This document shows, piece after piece, positions 44,985 through 54,376 of a stretch of DNA of 64,000 nt. The first letter of the stretch is position 1, and each line of letters starts with the position of its first letter. This stretch comes from Codonopsis lanceolata (taxonomy: Eukaryota; Streptophyta; Magnoliopsida; Asterales; Campanulaceae), in assembly GCA_013146195.2 (NCBI GenBank), contig CM028377.1:22373980-22437979 (forward strand), in the 5' to 3' direction. The translations under genes and the position numbers were made by a program. Under the pieces are notes generated by a model that was given only the letters and a program-made list of their open reading frames with translations, ran no database searches and was not told where the DNA came from.

Positions 44985-45187
44985 TTTATTTATTTTGATA
45001 AGTAAAATTGTATTAATTAAGACGCCAAAAAGGAGGTGCAACTCTGTACACGAGGAGTATACTAATCAAAAATTACAATTGGATTGAACTATCCTCCATA
45101 TCCACCAAAAGATTTCATTCATTCGAAGATGTCTCCGAGAACCAAAGGCGAAGGAGCTGAAAAACATTCTTCTTTAGCTTATCTAAC
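44985..45187 (-). mobile_element. 5'-truncated LINE tail, reversed, with about 20-bp target duplication
   Basis: On the minus strand it ends ttttacttatcaaaataaataa, like the 3' ends of the other LINEs, preceded by a gtatactcctcgtgtacagag segment that resembles gtatacccccagtatacaag in LINE B. The flanks cttactttggctgattatta (44965-44984) and ccttattttggttgattatta (about 45187-45207) are diverged duplicates. The insertion splits the zf-RVT region of LINE A. Confidence 0.75.
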
Positions 45188-45482
45188 CTTATTTTGGTTG
45201 ATTATTAAAGACAAACTTAATATCGAATAGTGTGTTTTTTAATACTTGTGATTGATGAAATAATGACGAGGAGTCATCTTTACATACAATTCGGAATTGC
45301 ATCAAAGCCCACAAAATCATGATTTGCTTTGTTGATACATCTTTATGGGACGTAAACAGTTGTGCCTACGCTTGGTTGAAAGACAATTTGATTAGCAAGG
45401 ATGATGTCAAGATCCAAGGAATTCCTTGGATATTTTGGTTTTGTTTTAATATTTTCATATCTGAAAGAATAGAAATGTTGAG

Positions 45483-45941
45483 GTGATAAACTCCAAGTTC
45501 AACAGTGAAGCGGGAACATGCACCCAAGTTGTTATTTGGGTTAGGGAAGTTTTTCAAGCTTTCTCTGATAATGTTCTTTCTCGAAATCAGAAAGTCCCAA
45601 AATTTATTGCTTGGTCTCCCCCCCCCAACCCCCGAGGTAAAGTCAAGACAAACATGGATGGGTGTTTGAACAGACTGAGTAGCAAGTGCGGTTTTGTAGG
45701 AGTAATTCGCAACAATGAAGGGAGTGGGAGTTGGTTGGGAGGTTACTATGGAAGTTTAAGCCGGTGTAACAGCCTCAAAGCGGAATCATATGCCATATTT
45801 GTGGGGCTTGAAGTGCTAGAGTCCAGAGATATAAGAGAGGCAATTGTGGAGACCCACTCCAAATTGGCGTACAGTCTAATTCAAAACCAAAAAGAAAATG
45901 GACATCCATTGAAGACCCTGATTGAGATGCGAAGAAGCTAA
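45483..45941 (+). pseudogene. LINE A RNase H-like domain (RVT_3 type)
   Basis: 152 open codons. PPPNPRGKVKTNMDGC (about 45627-45660) is the start typical of LINE/plant RNase H-like domains, with the first Asp. GFVGVIRNNEG, LKAESYAIFVGLEVL (Glu) and a later segment follow. A frame change near 45930 removes the end. L1 ORF2 of plants often ends in this domain. Confidence 0.8.
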
Positions 45942-45960
45942 TAAAAGATCTCACGATGAC

Positions 45961-46039
45961 GATCCAACAGACCATTGTCGTGAAGACTATTGTCGTTGCA
46001 TTGTCGCCACAACCACATATGTCAGCTGGACTCAATGTG
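45961..46039. other. Junction of LINE A with the LTR-like repeat
   Basis: No A tail is visible after LINE A. Sequence passes directly into the repeat that begins near tgtaagaacctcgttcg at about 46038. Confidence 0.3.
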
Positions 46040-47100
46040 TAAGAACCTCGTTCGACCCGCCTCGCTACGTGAGAAAAATGAGTGGTTTCAAAACTTTAAG
46101 TGCGTGGAATACGCTCAGTCTCGTTGTGGACTCTAAAAATGTATATGTATGTACAGAGTCACCACCTCCATTTAAATGGTAAACAGAGAAAACCCAAAAA
46201 TATGAGTTCGAGGGCTAAGTTACTAATTGGAAAAGGGTTAGGCACCCAACTCGCCCTTTCGGTCTCAAAATGAGTTTGATGATATTCTCAGTCTATTTTT
46301 ATACATTTAGTTTAGGAAATATTTGTATATATACAGAAAATAAAATAAAAAGAAGATATTTATTATGTTCGATGAAGCAAAAGAATATGAAATAATAACA
46401 AAAATGAAGCCAATAAATGATAGTAAATATTTTATATACTATTTTATAAAAAAAATCCAGACCTAATTTGTTGTGTTGTGTCTATGTGTTGTGTTTGTGT
46501 GTGTAGTGTTTGTGCGTATATGTGTGTAGTGGGTGAATGTGTTTCTGGGTATGTATGTGTAGTGGGTGTCTGTGTGTGTATGTGAACATGGGTAGAGTGC
46601 AGTGTTTGTTTGTGTGTGAGTGGAATACAGTGTTTGTGTGTGTGTGTGTGTGTGTGTTGAGAGAGAGAGAGTGTGTCTGGCAAAATTTCTTCAGAGTCTT
46701 CTCTCACGATTGTATTCCTTCCTCTTTTGTTCTTGCAGGGAGAGCTACTATTTATAGGGAAGCTTGGGGCAACTTCTTGCATTTCAGTCACTAAAGGGAC
46801 AACTTGTGGCGGAAGAGTGAGACTCCTCAAACAATTTAGGAGGTTGTTTAGGTGTGTAGAAGTTCAGTCATCGGGCACTATAGCACGTTGAGAGGGCTGG
46901 GTAACCAAAAGTAACGTCTGAAATTGTTAAGAGCAAAAGGAGGCAAGAAAAACATCATCGGGAGCGGTACAGAACAGATTGGGCACGATACAGAGTAAAC
47001 TGGGCGCCGTGACGAGAGTTTTGGGCGCCGCACCGGTTTCTCTTTTTTCTATAATTTTCCCCCTTTTCTTATTACTTTTTGATGTTTAGGCCCCTTCCGA
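46038..47100 (+). repeat. LTR-like dispersed repeat, copy 2, with GT and GA microsatellites
   Basis: Begins at about 46038 with tgtaagaacc, continues with gggttaggcacccaactcg and tttcggtctcaaaatgag as in 18080-18690, then a GT-rich tract (46470-46665) and GA tract (46660-46672), then a TATA-like ctatttataggg (about 46748) and gggcgcc motifs (about 47005-47030). It looks like a solo LTR, with start TG plausible; the end is uncertain. Minus-strand open frames here are just translated GT repeats. Confidence 0.5.
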
Positions 47101-47279
47101 GTGTCCTTTGACGTTGTAGTCACTAAAATGTATAAAGTGAATTTTTTTTTAGTCCATTTTAATTCACAATACATAGATACTTAATACGCACCTATAAAAT
47201 ACTTAATACATCACTTTTTGAAAAAGTTTACCAATTTGCCATTTGTTCAATTTATAATTAAATGAAAAAAAAAAACAAG

Positions 47280-47600
47280 ATTGGTGGTGGAGGTGGGCGG
47301 GAGTTGGTTTTTAATTAAATGAAAAAAAAACTATTTTTTTTTCTGGGCGGGAGGTGGTGGAGGCTGGGCGGGTTGGGGGAGGGGCATACGGTTGGGCTTG
47401 GTGAGGGAGGGACTAGGGGAGGCCCAGTCTGTGTGGGAGGGGTGGGGGAGGAATTAGGTGGGGACTAGTTGGGCTAGGCTTGGGCGCAGGATTGGGGAGC
47501 CGGATGGGTGGGAAGGCTGGCCGGGGAAGCTGGCGGTTGGGCGAGCTAGTGTGGTGGTGGGCGATTGGTGGTGGTCCGGTGGGCGGTCGTTGGTGGTGTT
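47280..47600. repeat. G-rich purine/pyrimidine-biased tract
   Basis: Short ggtggtgg and ggcggg motifs over about 300 bases, preceded by a duplicated ttaattaaatgaaaaaaaaa segment (about 47260 and 47312). The open frame at 47458-47649 is Gly/Trp/Arg low complexity and not a believable gene. Similar G-rich blocks occur at 56990-57140 and 60765-60860 inside MITEs of UXS introns. Confidence 0.6.
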
Positions 47601-48135
47601 CAAATTTTTTTGTTTTATTTTTGTTAAAGGTAATATAGTATTTTTATAACAAAAAGTGTTGCATTAAATATGTTATAGGTGTTGTATTAAGTATTTTATA
47701 GATTGTCCTTTCTAATAATATTTTATAGGATATTTATAGCATTGATGAGAATAGTTGTCTTCTTTTGCGAGGTTCCGAGTCTACCATAAGGTCCATAACT
47801 GGACATGTAGCCATTTTTACCTTCTTTTTTAAATTGCAAAAATAAAACTCTCTATTCCAGCCCTTCTTCATACGGTCTTCCTTCAAATCTTCTATCTCTA
47901 CTTCTCTTTGTCCCATTAGATCTAAACCTTGGTGTAACGAGGGAGATGTGTAACCTACTTGAGAATTTTTTTTTTAAAAAAGAAGACACTCTTCGTTCCG
48001 ACTAAAGTATCCGCATTTGAAAAGTCGAATATTTAATGAATATATAAATGTCATTGGAGTTGATATAATTACAAAAATACTTAAAAGCAGAACCAATATG
48101 TTTATAATTTCAAAAATGTTAAGTTTACAACTAAT

Positions 48136-48227
48136 TTTACCACTATTATTACCACTAAGCCTTGGTAAAGGCCTAATGTGTTTTAGTGAAAGATAATTTT
48201 ACCTTTCACTAAGGCTTAGTGATAACA
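48136..48227. mobile_element. Small palindromic MITE
   Basis: The left arm ttaccactattattaccac then taagcc and the right arm ggcttagtgataacaatagt then ggtaa are near-perfect inverted copies with a loop of about 35 bp. Related in design to 18757-18860. Confidence 0.7.
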
Positions 48228-48386
48228 ATAGTGGTAAATCTAGCACTATTGTTATAATATTAGTGGAGGGTAAATATGAAAGGTTATGAAAAATGTAAGA
48301 ATAATTTTTAAAGTGAATTTTTTATATGAATCAACCCAAAATAAAATGATGAATCATTTGCTTTGAATCGAGGATATATTTTTTAA

Positions 48387-48996
48387 GGGTCTGTTTGAAT
48401 GCATTGATTTTAAATTCAATAAATATTGAAATTCTATAGAATTTAAATAATTTAGAATTTGCTTTCAAAATTATAGCAATTCCATTGTTTTGATAATATG
48501 TGGAATTCAATTGTAATTCTACATTATACTTAAAATAAGAGTTTAATAATATGTCAAGTATTTAGTTTAGTTTAGTGGTATATAGTTGTTACTTATTATG
48601 AATGATGAATGACAAGGGTTCAAACCTTGTTAACAACAAAATTATAAAATTTTTACATTTTTAAAAAATAGCATATAGTGGTGGTGATTAACAGCGGAGG
48701 TAGTTGGAGGCGGTGGTCGGAGGTGGCGGCGGCGGCCGGAGGTGGTACACGTGGTGGTGGTTGAAAGTTGTTGTGGTGATGGTAAAAAGAAGGTGAGTTG
48801 TTACTATGTAATAATTGATCAAATTTTAGAATTTAAATAAATTATTAGGATTTATGATAGAATTAGTTTTATGGAATTGAGTAATTCAAACTCAATTCCA
48901 ATTCCAAATTTTAGTTATGTTCCCAAATAATGGAATTGGTTTTGGAGGCCCTAATTCCAATTCCAAGCTATAGAATTGGGGTATCCAAATATACCC
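48387..48996. mobile_element. Harbinger/Tourist-like MITE with TAA duplication
   Basis: The left end gggtctgtttgaatgc and right end (reversed) gggtatatttggatac are inverted; taa flanks at 48384-48386 and 48997-48999. 610 bp. The interior contains ggtggtg repeats and many aattcca motifs; no gene. Confidence 0.82.
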
Positions 48997-49167
48997 TAAA
49001 TGTAGAGGGCGGGCAAGTAAGTGTCAATTTAATAACATGAGTATATATGGGCGGACACTAAATGGGCATGGACACTCATTTACTAATTAACATGCACTTA
49101 TCAAATAAATACAAAAATTACAAAAAAATAATTTCCTTTTACAAAAAAAATCAAAATTTACAACTAA

Positions 49168-49240
<73 letters not shown>

Positions 49241-49242
<2 letters not shown>

Positions 49243-50326
49243 AAGTTGGTGAGGAGCACTATGGTTGTGCCACCTCACCACCTTTAGATAAATCTTCATT
49301 CTAAATCATCCATGTAGAGGTTTTAAAAACCTTTGGTTTTCTAGCCATTAGCTAATAATAATACCTAATAACAATCAATATGATAAGGGGTATTAGTATT
49401 AGTATATATAACTTCTTCTATTGTCAATAGTAGAAGACTTATATTCAAAAACTTTTACAACTAACATTACTTCTAACCAATGTGGGATAAAACTCTTCAA
49501 GGTTAGACTAATGACTCACTTTTAACATCATACTTTAAGCTTTGATATCTTATTCATCCAAAACTTGATTTGGACAAATAAATATATCATTTCGATGTTC
49601 TTGCCGAGTAGAACACATTTACACAATTACTTTTGTCAACAAACAAATGACACATAAAGAAATTTGTGCCTCAAGTTGCACAATTTCTTTTACTAAAAAC
49701 ACTAATTTTTTAATAAGTATTATATTTTAACTCTTGATATCTTATTCATCCAAAACTCAATTTGGACAAATAAATATATGATTTCGATGCTCTCACCAAG
49801 TAGAACGCATTTGCACAATTACATTTACCAACAAACAAATGACACGTAAAGAAATTCGTGCCTCAAGTTGCACAATTTCTCTCACTAAAAACACTAATTT
49901 TGTTTAACAAGTATTATACTTTAAGTCTTGATATCTTATTATCAAAAACTCAATTTGGACAAATAAATATATCATTTTGATGCTCTCACCGAGTAGAATA
50001 CATTTGCGCAATTACCTTCGTTAACAAACAAACGATACGTAAAGAAATTCATGCCTCAAGTTACACAATTTCTTTCACAAAAAACACTAATTTTTCAACA
50101 ATAGAAGAGATGTATCCCACATTGGTTAGAAATTGATGTTGGTTTTAAAATTCTATTATTAAGTACCAATAGAAGAAATGCATCATGCATCATACATTGG
50201 TTGGAAAGTGATGTTGATTTTCAAAGTCACTAGAAAACCAAAAGTTTTTAAAGCTTCCACATGGATGCTTTAGAATGAAGATTTATCCAAAGGTGGTGAG
50301 GTGGCACAACCATAGTGCTCCTCACC

Positions 50327-50330
<4 letters not shown>
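49241..50330. mobile_element. TA-flanked element with about 90-bp terminal inverted repeats
   Basis: Left: ttggtgaggagcactatggt, tgtgccacctcaccacctt, tagataaatcttcattcta and catccatgtag. Right: the inverse order ending ggtggtgaggtggcacaacc and atagtgctcctcaccaa. Both outer ends abut long TA microsatellites. The layout (TIR element embedded in TA repeats) resembles TA-targeting MITE-like elements. Interior: three about 185-bp tandem repeats. No gene. Confidence 0.72.
49537..50095. repeat. Three tandem units of about 185 bp, set 1
   Basis: Units start near 49537, 49730 and 49925. Each has tcttgatatcttatt, aaaactcaatttggacaaat, a cga.gctctcaccgagtag block, ttaccaacaaacaaatgaca, aaagaaattcgtgcctcaag and ttgcacaatttct. 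They are diverged by about one base in ten by eye. Confidence 0.88.
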
Positions 50331-50397
<67 letters not shown>

Positions 50398-50834
50398 CAA
50401 TTATTACCAATAGAAGATGTATATCTCACATTGGCTAGAAAATGATGTTGAGTTTAAATTATTTTATATTATAACACATTGTTTAAAAAAAAAAAATGTT
50501 AGATTTTAAAGTCTTTAAAAGACTAAAGACTTTCACTTTTACAAGAGATGTATCTCACATGGTTACAAAATATTCTACTATTATTACCAATAGAAGAGAT
50601 GTATCACACATTGGTTAGAAATTGATGTTTGTATTAAAAATATTATTATTAATTACTAATTGAAAAGATGTATCATACATTTGTTATAAAGTGATGTTGA
50701 TTTTAGAAGTTTTTTGTTAAAAAACTTCTACCATTATTACCAATAGAAAATGTATATCTCACATTGGTTAAAAAATGATGTTGATTTTTAATTATTTTAG
50801 ATTATATAAAAGACTTACTATTATTAGCAATATA

Positions 50835-50882
<48 letters not shown>

Positions 50883-51109
50883 TTTTGGTTTTCTAACCAT
50901 TAACTAATAATAATTAACTAATAATAATACATAATAATAATCATAATGATAATGAGTATTAGTATTAGTATATATAACTTCTTCTATTGTCAATAGTAGA
51001 AGACTTATATTTAAAAAATTTACAACTAACATTACTTCTAACCAATGTAGGATAAAACTCTTCAAGGTTAGATATTCCTTCTAATGATTCACTTTTAACA
51101 TCATACTTT

Positions 51110-51665
51110 AAGCTTTGATATTTTATTCATCCAAAACTTGATTTGGACAAATAAATATATCATTTCGATGTTCTTGACGAGTAGAACACATTTGCACAAT
51201 TACTTTTGTCAACAAACAAATGACACGTAAAGAAATTTGTGCCTCAAGTTGCATAATTTCTTTCACTAAAAACACTAATTTTTAATAAGTATTATACTTT
51301 AACTCTTGATATCTTATTCATCCAAAACTCGATTTGGACAAATAAATATATGATTTCGATGCTCTCACCGAGTAGAATACATTTGCGCAATTACATTCGC
51401 CAACAAACAAATGACACGTAAAGAAATTCGTGCCTCAAGTTGCATAATTTCTCTCACTAAAAACACTAATTATTTTAACAAGTATTATACTTTAAGTCTT
51501 GATATCTTATTACCCAAAACTCGATTTGGACAAATAAATATATCATTTTGATGCTCTCACCGAGTAGAACAAATTTGCGCAATTACCTTCGTCAACAAAC
51601 AAATGACACGTAAAGAATTTCGTGCCTCAAGTTGCACAATTTCTTTCACTAAAAACACTATTTTT
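51110..51665. repeat. Three tandem units of about 185 bp, set 2
   Basis: The second copy of the same trimer (units near 51110, 51303, 51495), lying in the repeated 950-bp segment 50880-51830. The unit order is preserved, so the whole trimer was duplicated together. Confidence 0.88.
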
Positions 51666-52958
51666 TCAACAATAGAAGAGATGTATCCCACATTGGTTAG
51701 AAATTGATGTTGGTTTTAAAAATTCTATTATTAAGTATCAATAGAAGAAATGCATCATACATTGGTTGAAAGTGATGTTGATTTTCAAAGTCACTTGAAA
51801 ACCAAAAGTTTTAAAGCTTCCACATGGATGCAAGTATTTCACATTGGTTACAAAGTATTCTACTATTATTATCAATAGAAAAGATGTATCACACATTGGC
51901 TATAAATTAATGTTGGTTTTAAAAATACTATTATTACCAATAGAATAGATGTATCATACATTTGGTAGAGGGTAATGTTTGTTTTTAAAGTCTTTAAATA
52001 GAAGACTTCTACCATTATTATCAATAGAATATGTATATCTCACATTGGTTAGAAAGTGATGTTGATTTTAATTTTAGATAAAATAACTTTTACTATTATT
52101 ACTAATAGAAGAGATATCTTACATTTGCTAAAAAAATGATGTTAGTTTTAAAAGTCTTTAGATAAAAGACTTTTACTTTTATCGTCAATGTAATAGAAGA
52201 GATGTATCCCACATTATTTAGGAAGAGATGTTGGTTATAAAATTTTAAAATAAAAGACTTCTTCTATTATTACCAAATGAGGATATGTATTACACATTGG
52301 TTAGAGAGTGATGTTGATTTTAAAAGTCTACAATTATTAGCAATAGAAGAGAAATATTTCACATTGGTTATAAAGTGATATTGGTTTAAAAAGTTTTTAG
52401 ATGATGTATCTCACATTGGTTACAAAGAAATGTATCTCATATTATTTAGAAATGAGTATTGGTTATAAAAATCATTAGATAAAGACATTTTTTGTTATTA
52501 CCAATAGAAAATATGTATCCACATTGTTTAGAAATGAATATTGTTTAAAAAGTATTTTATCCACTACTATTATTACTAATAGAAAATATGTATACCACAT
52601 GGTTAGAATGTGGTGTTGGTTTTAAAGTCTTTAGATAAAAGACTTAAACTTTCATTACCAATAAAAATATAAAATATGTATCTCACATTGTTTAAAAATG
52701 AATTATGATTTTAAAAGTTTTTAACAAAATGACTTCTAATATTATTATCAAGTTAAATGCTAATTTTAAAAGTTTTTAGATAAAAAAAATTACTATTATT
52801 ATTAATACAAAATATGTATCTCACGTTAGCTAGAAACTTATATTAATCTTAAAAGTATTTAGGTAAAAAAATCGTTTAATATTAGTAACAATAAAAAAAA
52901 TATAACAATAGAAGAGATTAACAATCTAATTATAATGTCTGAAAGTTATATTATTATT

Positions 52959-53035
<77 letters not shown>

Positions 53036-53042
53036 ACATTAT

Positions 53043-53067
53043 ACCCGTGCATGGGTTAAATAACTAG
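53043..53067 (+). mobile_element. Helitron-like 3' terminus
   Basis: acccgtgcatgggt can form a short hairpin, followed after 7 bases by ctag and then T, as in plant Helitron 3' ends (hairpin, then CTRR, inserted before T). The stem is only about 4 bp, so it is eroded. The 5' end was not found; part of the preceding AT-rich repeats may belong to it. Confidence 0.55.
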
Positions 53068-54376
53068 TAAATATGTATTTTTGTGTGTGATTATAAATGA
53101 TCACTTCACTACCATTAGACATCAATATTATTTATAGACTTTAAGGTGTGATTATGGGCGCCATTTAACCCATCATAATTAATAATTTTAAATGAATATA
53201 TCCATTTGTATCAAATTAAAATATTGGATATATCTATACATATTATTTATTGGACGATCTGAATAGACAAATAGGGGCAAAAATCTGCCACCTCTAACTA
53301 AATGTCGAAAGTAAAAACTTAAAGAAAGACCGAACTAAGATTTGGATGATAGTCCAATGCCCACTTCGACTTTGCACACAGATTTTTTAATGATTATATA
53401 TTACAGTATATTTTAAACTTTGTTTCCTTGAACTGCCCCTATTTTTAATACAACTGATTTTGTTATTATTACATATTAAGCCACAAAGTTATTGAACGAG
53501 GGGCAAGTAAAAAAGAAAAATAATCATGAGCAGGTTTCATGTGAGACTGTTTAATGGATCTAAATTTTTATAATAGAACTCCATCCTCTCACAGTTTAAC
53601 CCACCAACATATGATGAATCGATTCAATAAATCATTTTTACAGAAAATACTTATAAGACTAAGATCGATATTTTCTAAGTTTTTAGTTTTCTACCATAAT
53701 CAATTAGTACACTTTTAGAAAGTAGACAAAAATTTGAAAAATTCTAATCAAGGGGGTATTTACTTTCGGATTTCTATTGTAATATTGGATCTGATCAAAT
53801 AAATAAAATCATTTATTTCCAAAAAAAAAAATTCCATTTTACTTGATCAAACAAAAAGCATAACACATGCCTTAAAATGGTAGCAAAAAAGAGAAAAAGT
53901 GTCCCTCCATTGACGCGCCGGGCAGCGCTATCACCGCAAAAACTCTCATGCAAAAAAGCCTACCCTCGTTCTCCATTCCCTCGTTTGAGTCTTGCACACA
54001 TAAAGCCCCCCCCCCCCTCCCCTTCTCTTTCTCTCTCACACACAAACACCTACTACATGTTACAATCCCCTCCTTAAATCTACCTGAATTCGTGGGGTCT
54101 CCTTCCTAATCGAATTGAAGAACATTTCTCCATTCCGTTATACTTTCTCATTCAGAAACTATCGAAATCTCCTTCTCTCATCACTCCCAAAAAGTTATCA
54201 ACATTTCTTCTTCCTTAAATTCTTTACTCTATCACCAATTCCATTTTTTTCTTGAGAAATTTATATATCATCAATAACTAATTGATCCCGGTGTAGAAAA
54301 AATAATTCCGAGCAGCAGATCATATATATACATACGTATAGAATTGTATCGTAGGTAGATATAGATTGAAGAGAGA
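53068..54376 (+). promoter_or_regulatory. Upstream region and 5' leader of UXS
   Basis: AT-rich up to about 53870; from 53990 to 54240 it becomes CT-rich (c run at 54008-54017, ctctctttctctctcacaca), a typical plant 5' leader. The transcription start cannot be fixed. No other gene is seen. Confidence 0.45.

Larger units (their letters stand above)
43877..45960 (+). mobile_element. LINE A, distal part: RT thumb, zf-RVT and RNase H
   Basis: Resumes LINE A exactly after the A tail of LINE B with SSAIDTIPTYTMQM, the thumb block expected after the point where LINE A stops at 27554. FPWGH.., FGGLGIRKAREYNLASFAKLAWRVV (about 44050-44130) follow. It is interrupted by a TRIM (44172-44484) and by a reversed LINE tail (about 44985-45187), and ends in an RNase H-like domain. 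Confidence 0.82.
49080..53067. repeat. 4-kb non-coding repeat complex with Helitron-like end
   Basis: AT-rich, no coding. It contains four long TA microsatellites (about 49169-49240, 50331-50393, 50837-50880, 52965-53031), a 950-bp segment present twice (49320-50280 and 50880-51830), triple about 185-bp tandem repeats in each copy, and from 50400 to 53000 many variants of a phrase like aatagaagagatgtatctca then cattggttagaaa.tgatgtt. It ends at 53064-53067 with ctag preceded by a hairpin. Confidence 0.8.

Noticed and set aside
46444..46830. 128-codon frame on the minus strand rich in Thr and His
   Set aside because: It is the translation of a GT microsatellite and has no other content.
47458..47649. 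63-codon Gly/Trp/Arg-rich frame
   Set aside because: Low-complexity G-rich DNA; the same kind of block recurs within MITEs.
49062..49304. 80-codon frame with an Ile-Tyr repeat
   Set aside because: It simply reads through a TA microsatellite.
53877..54077. 66-codon frame upstream of UXS
   Set aside because: Pro/Ser-rich translation of a CT-rich leader; could be an upstream ORF at most, with no evidence for it.
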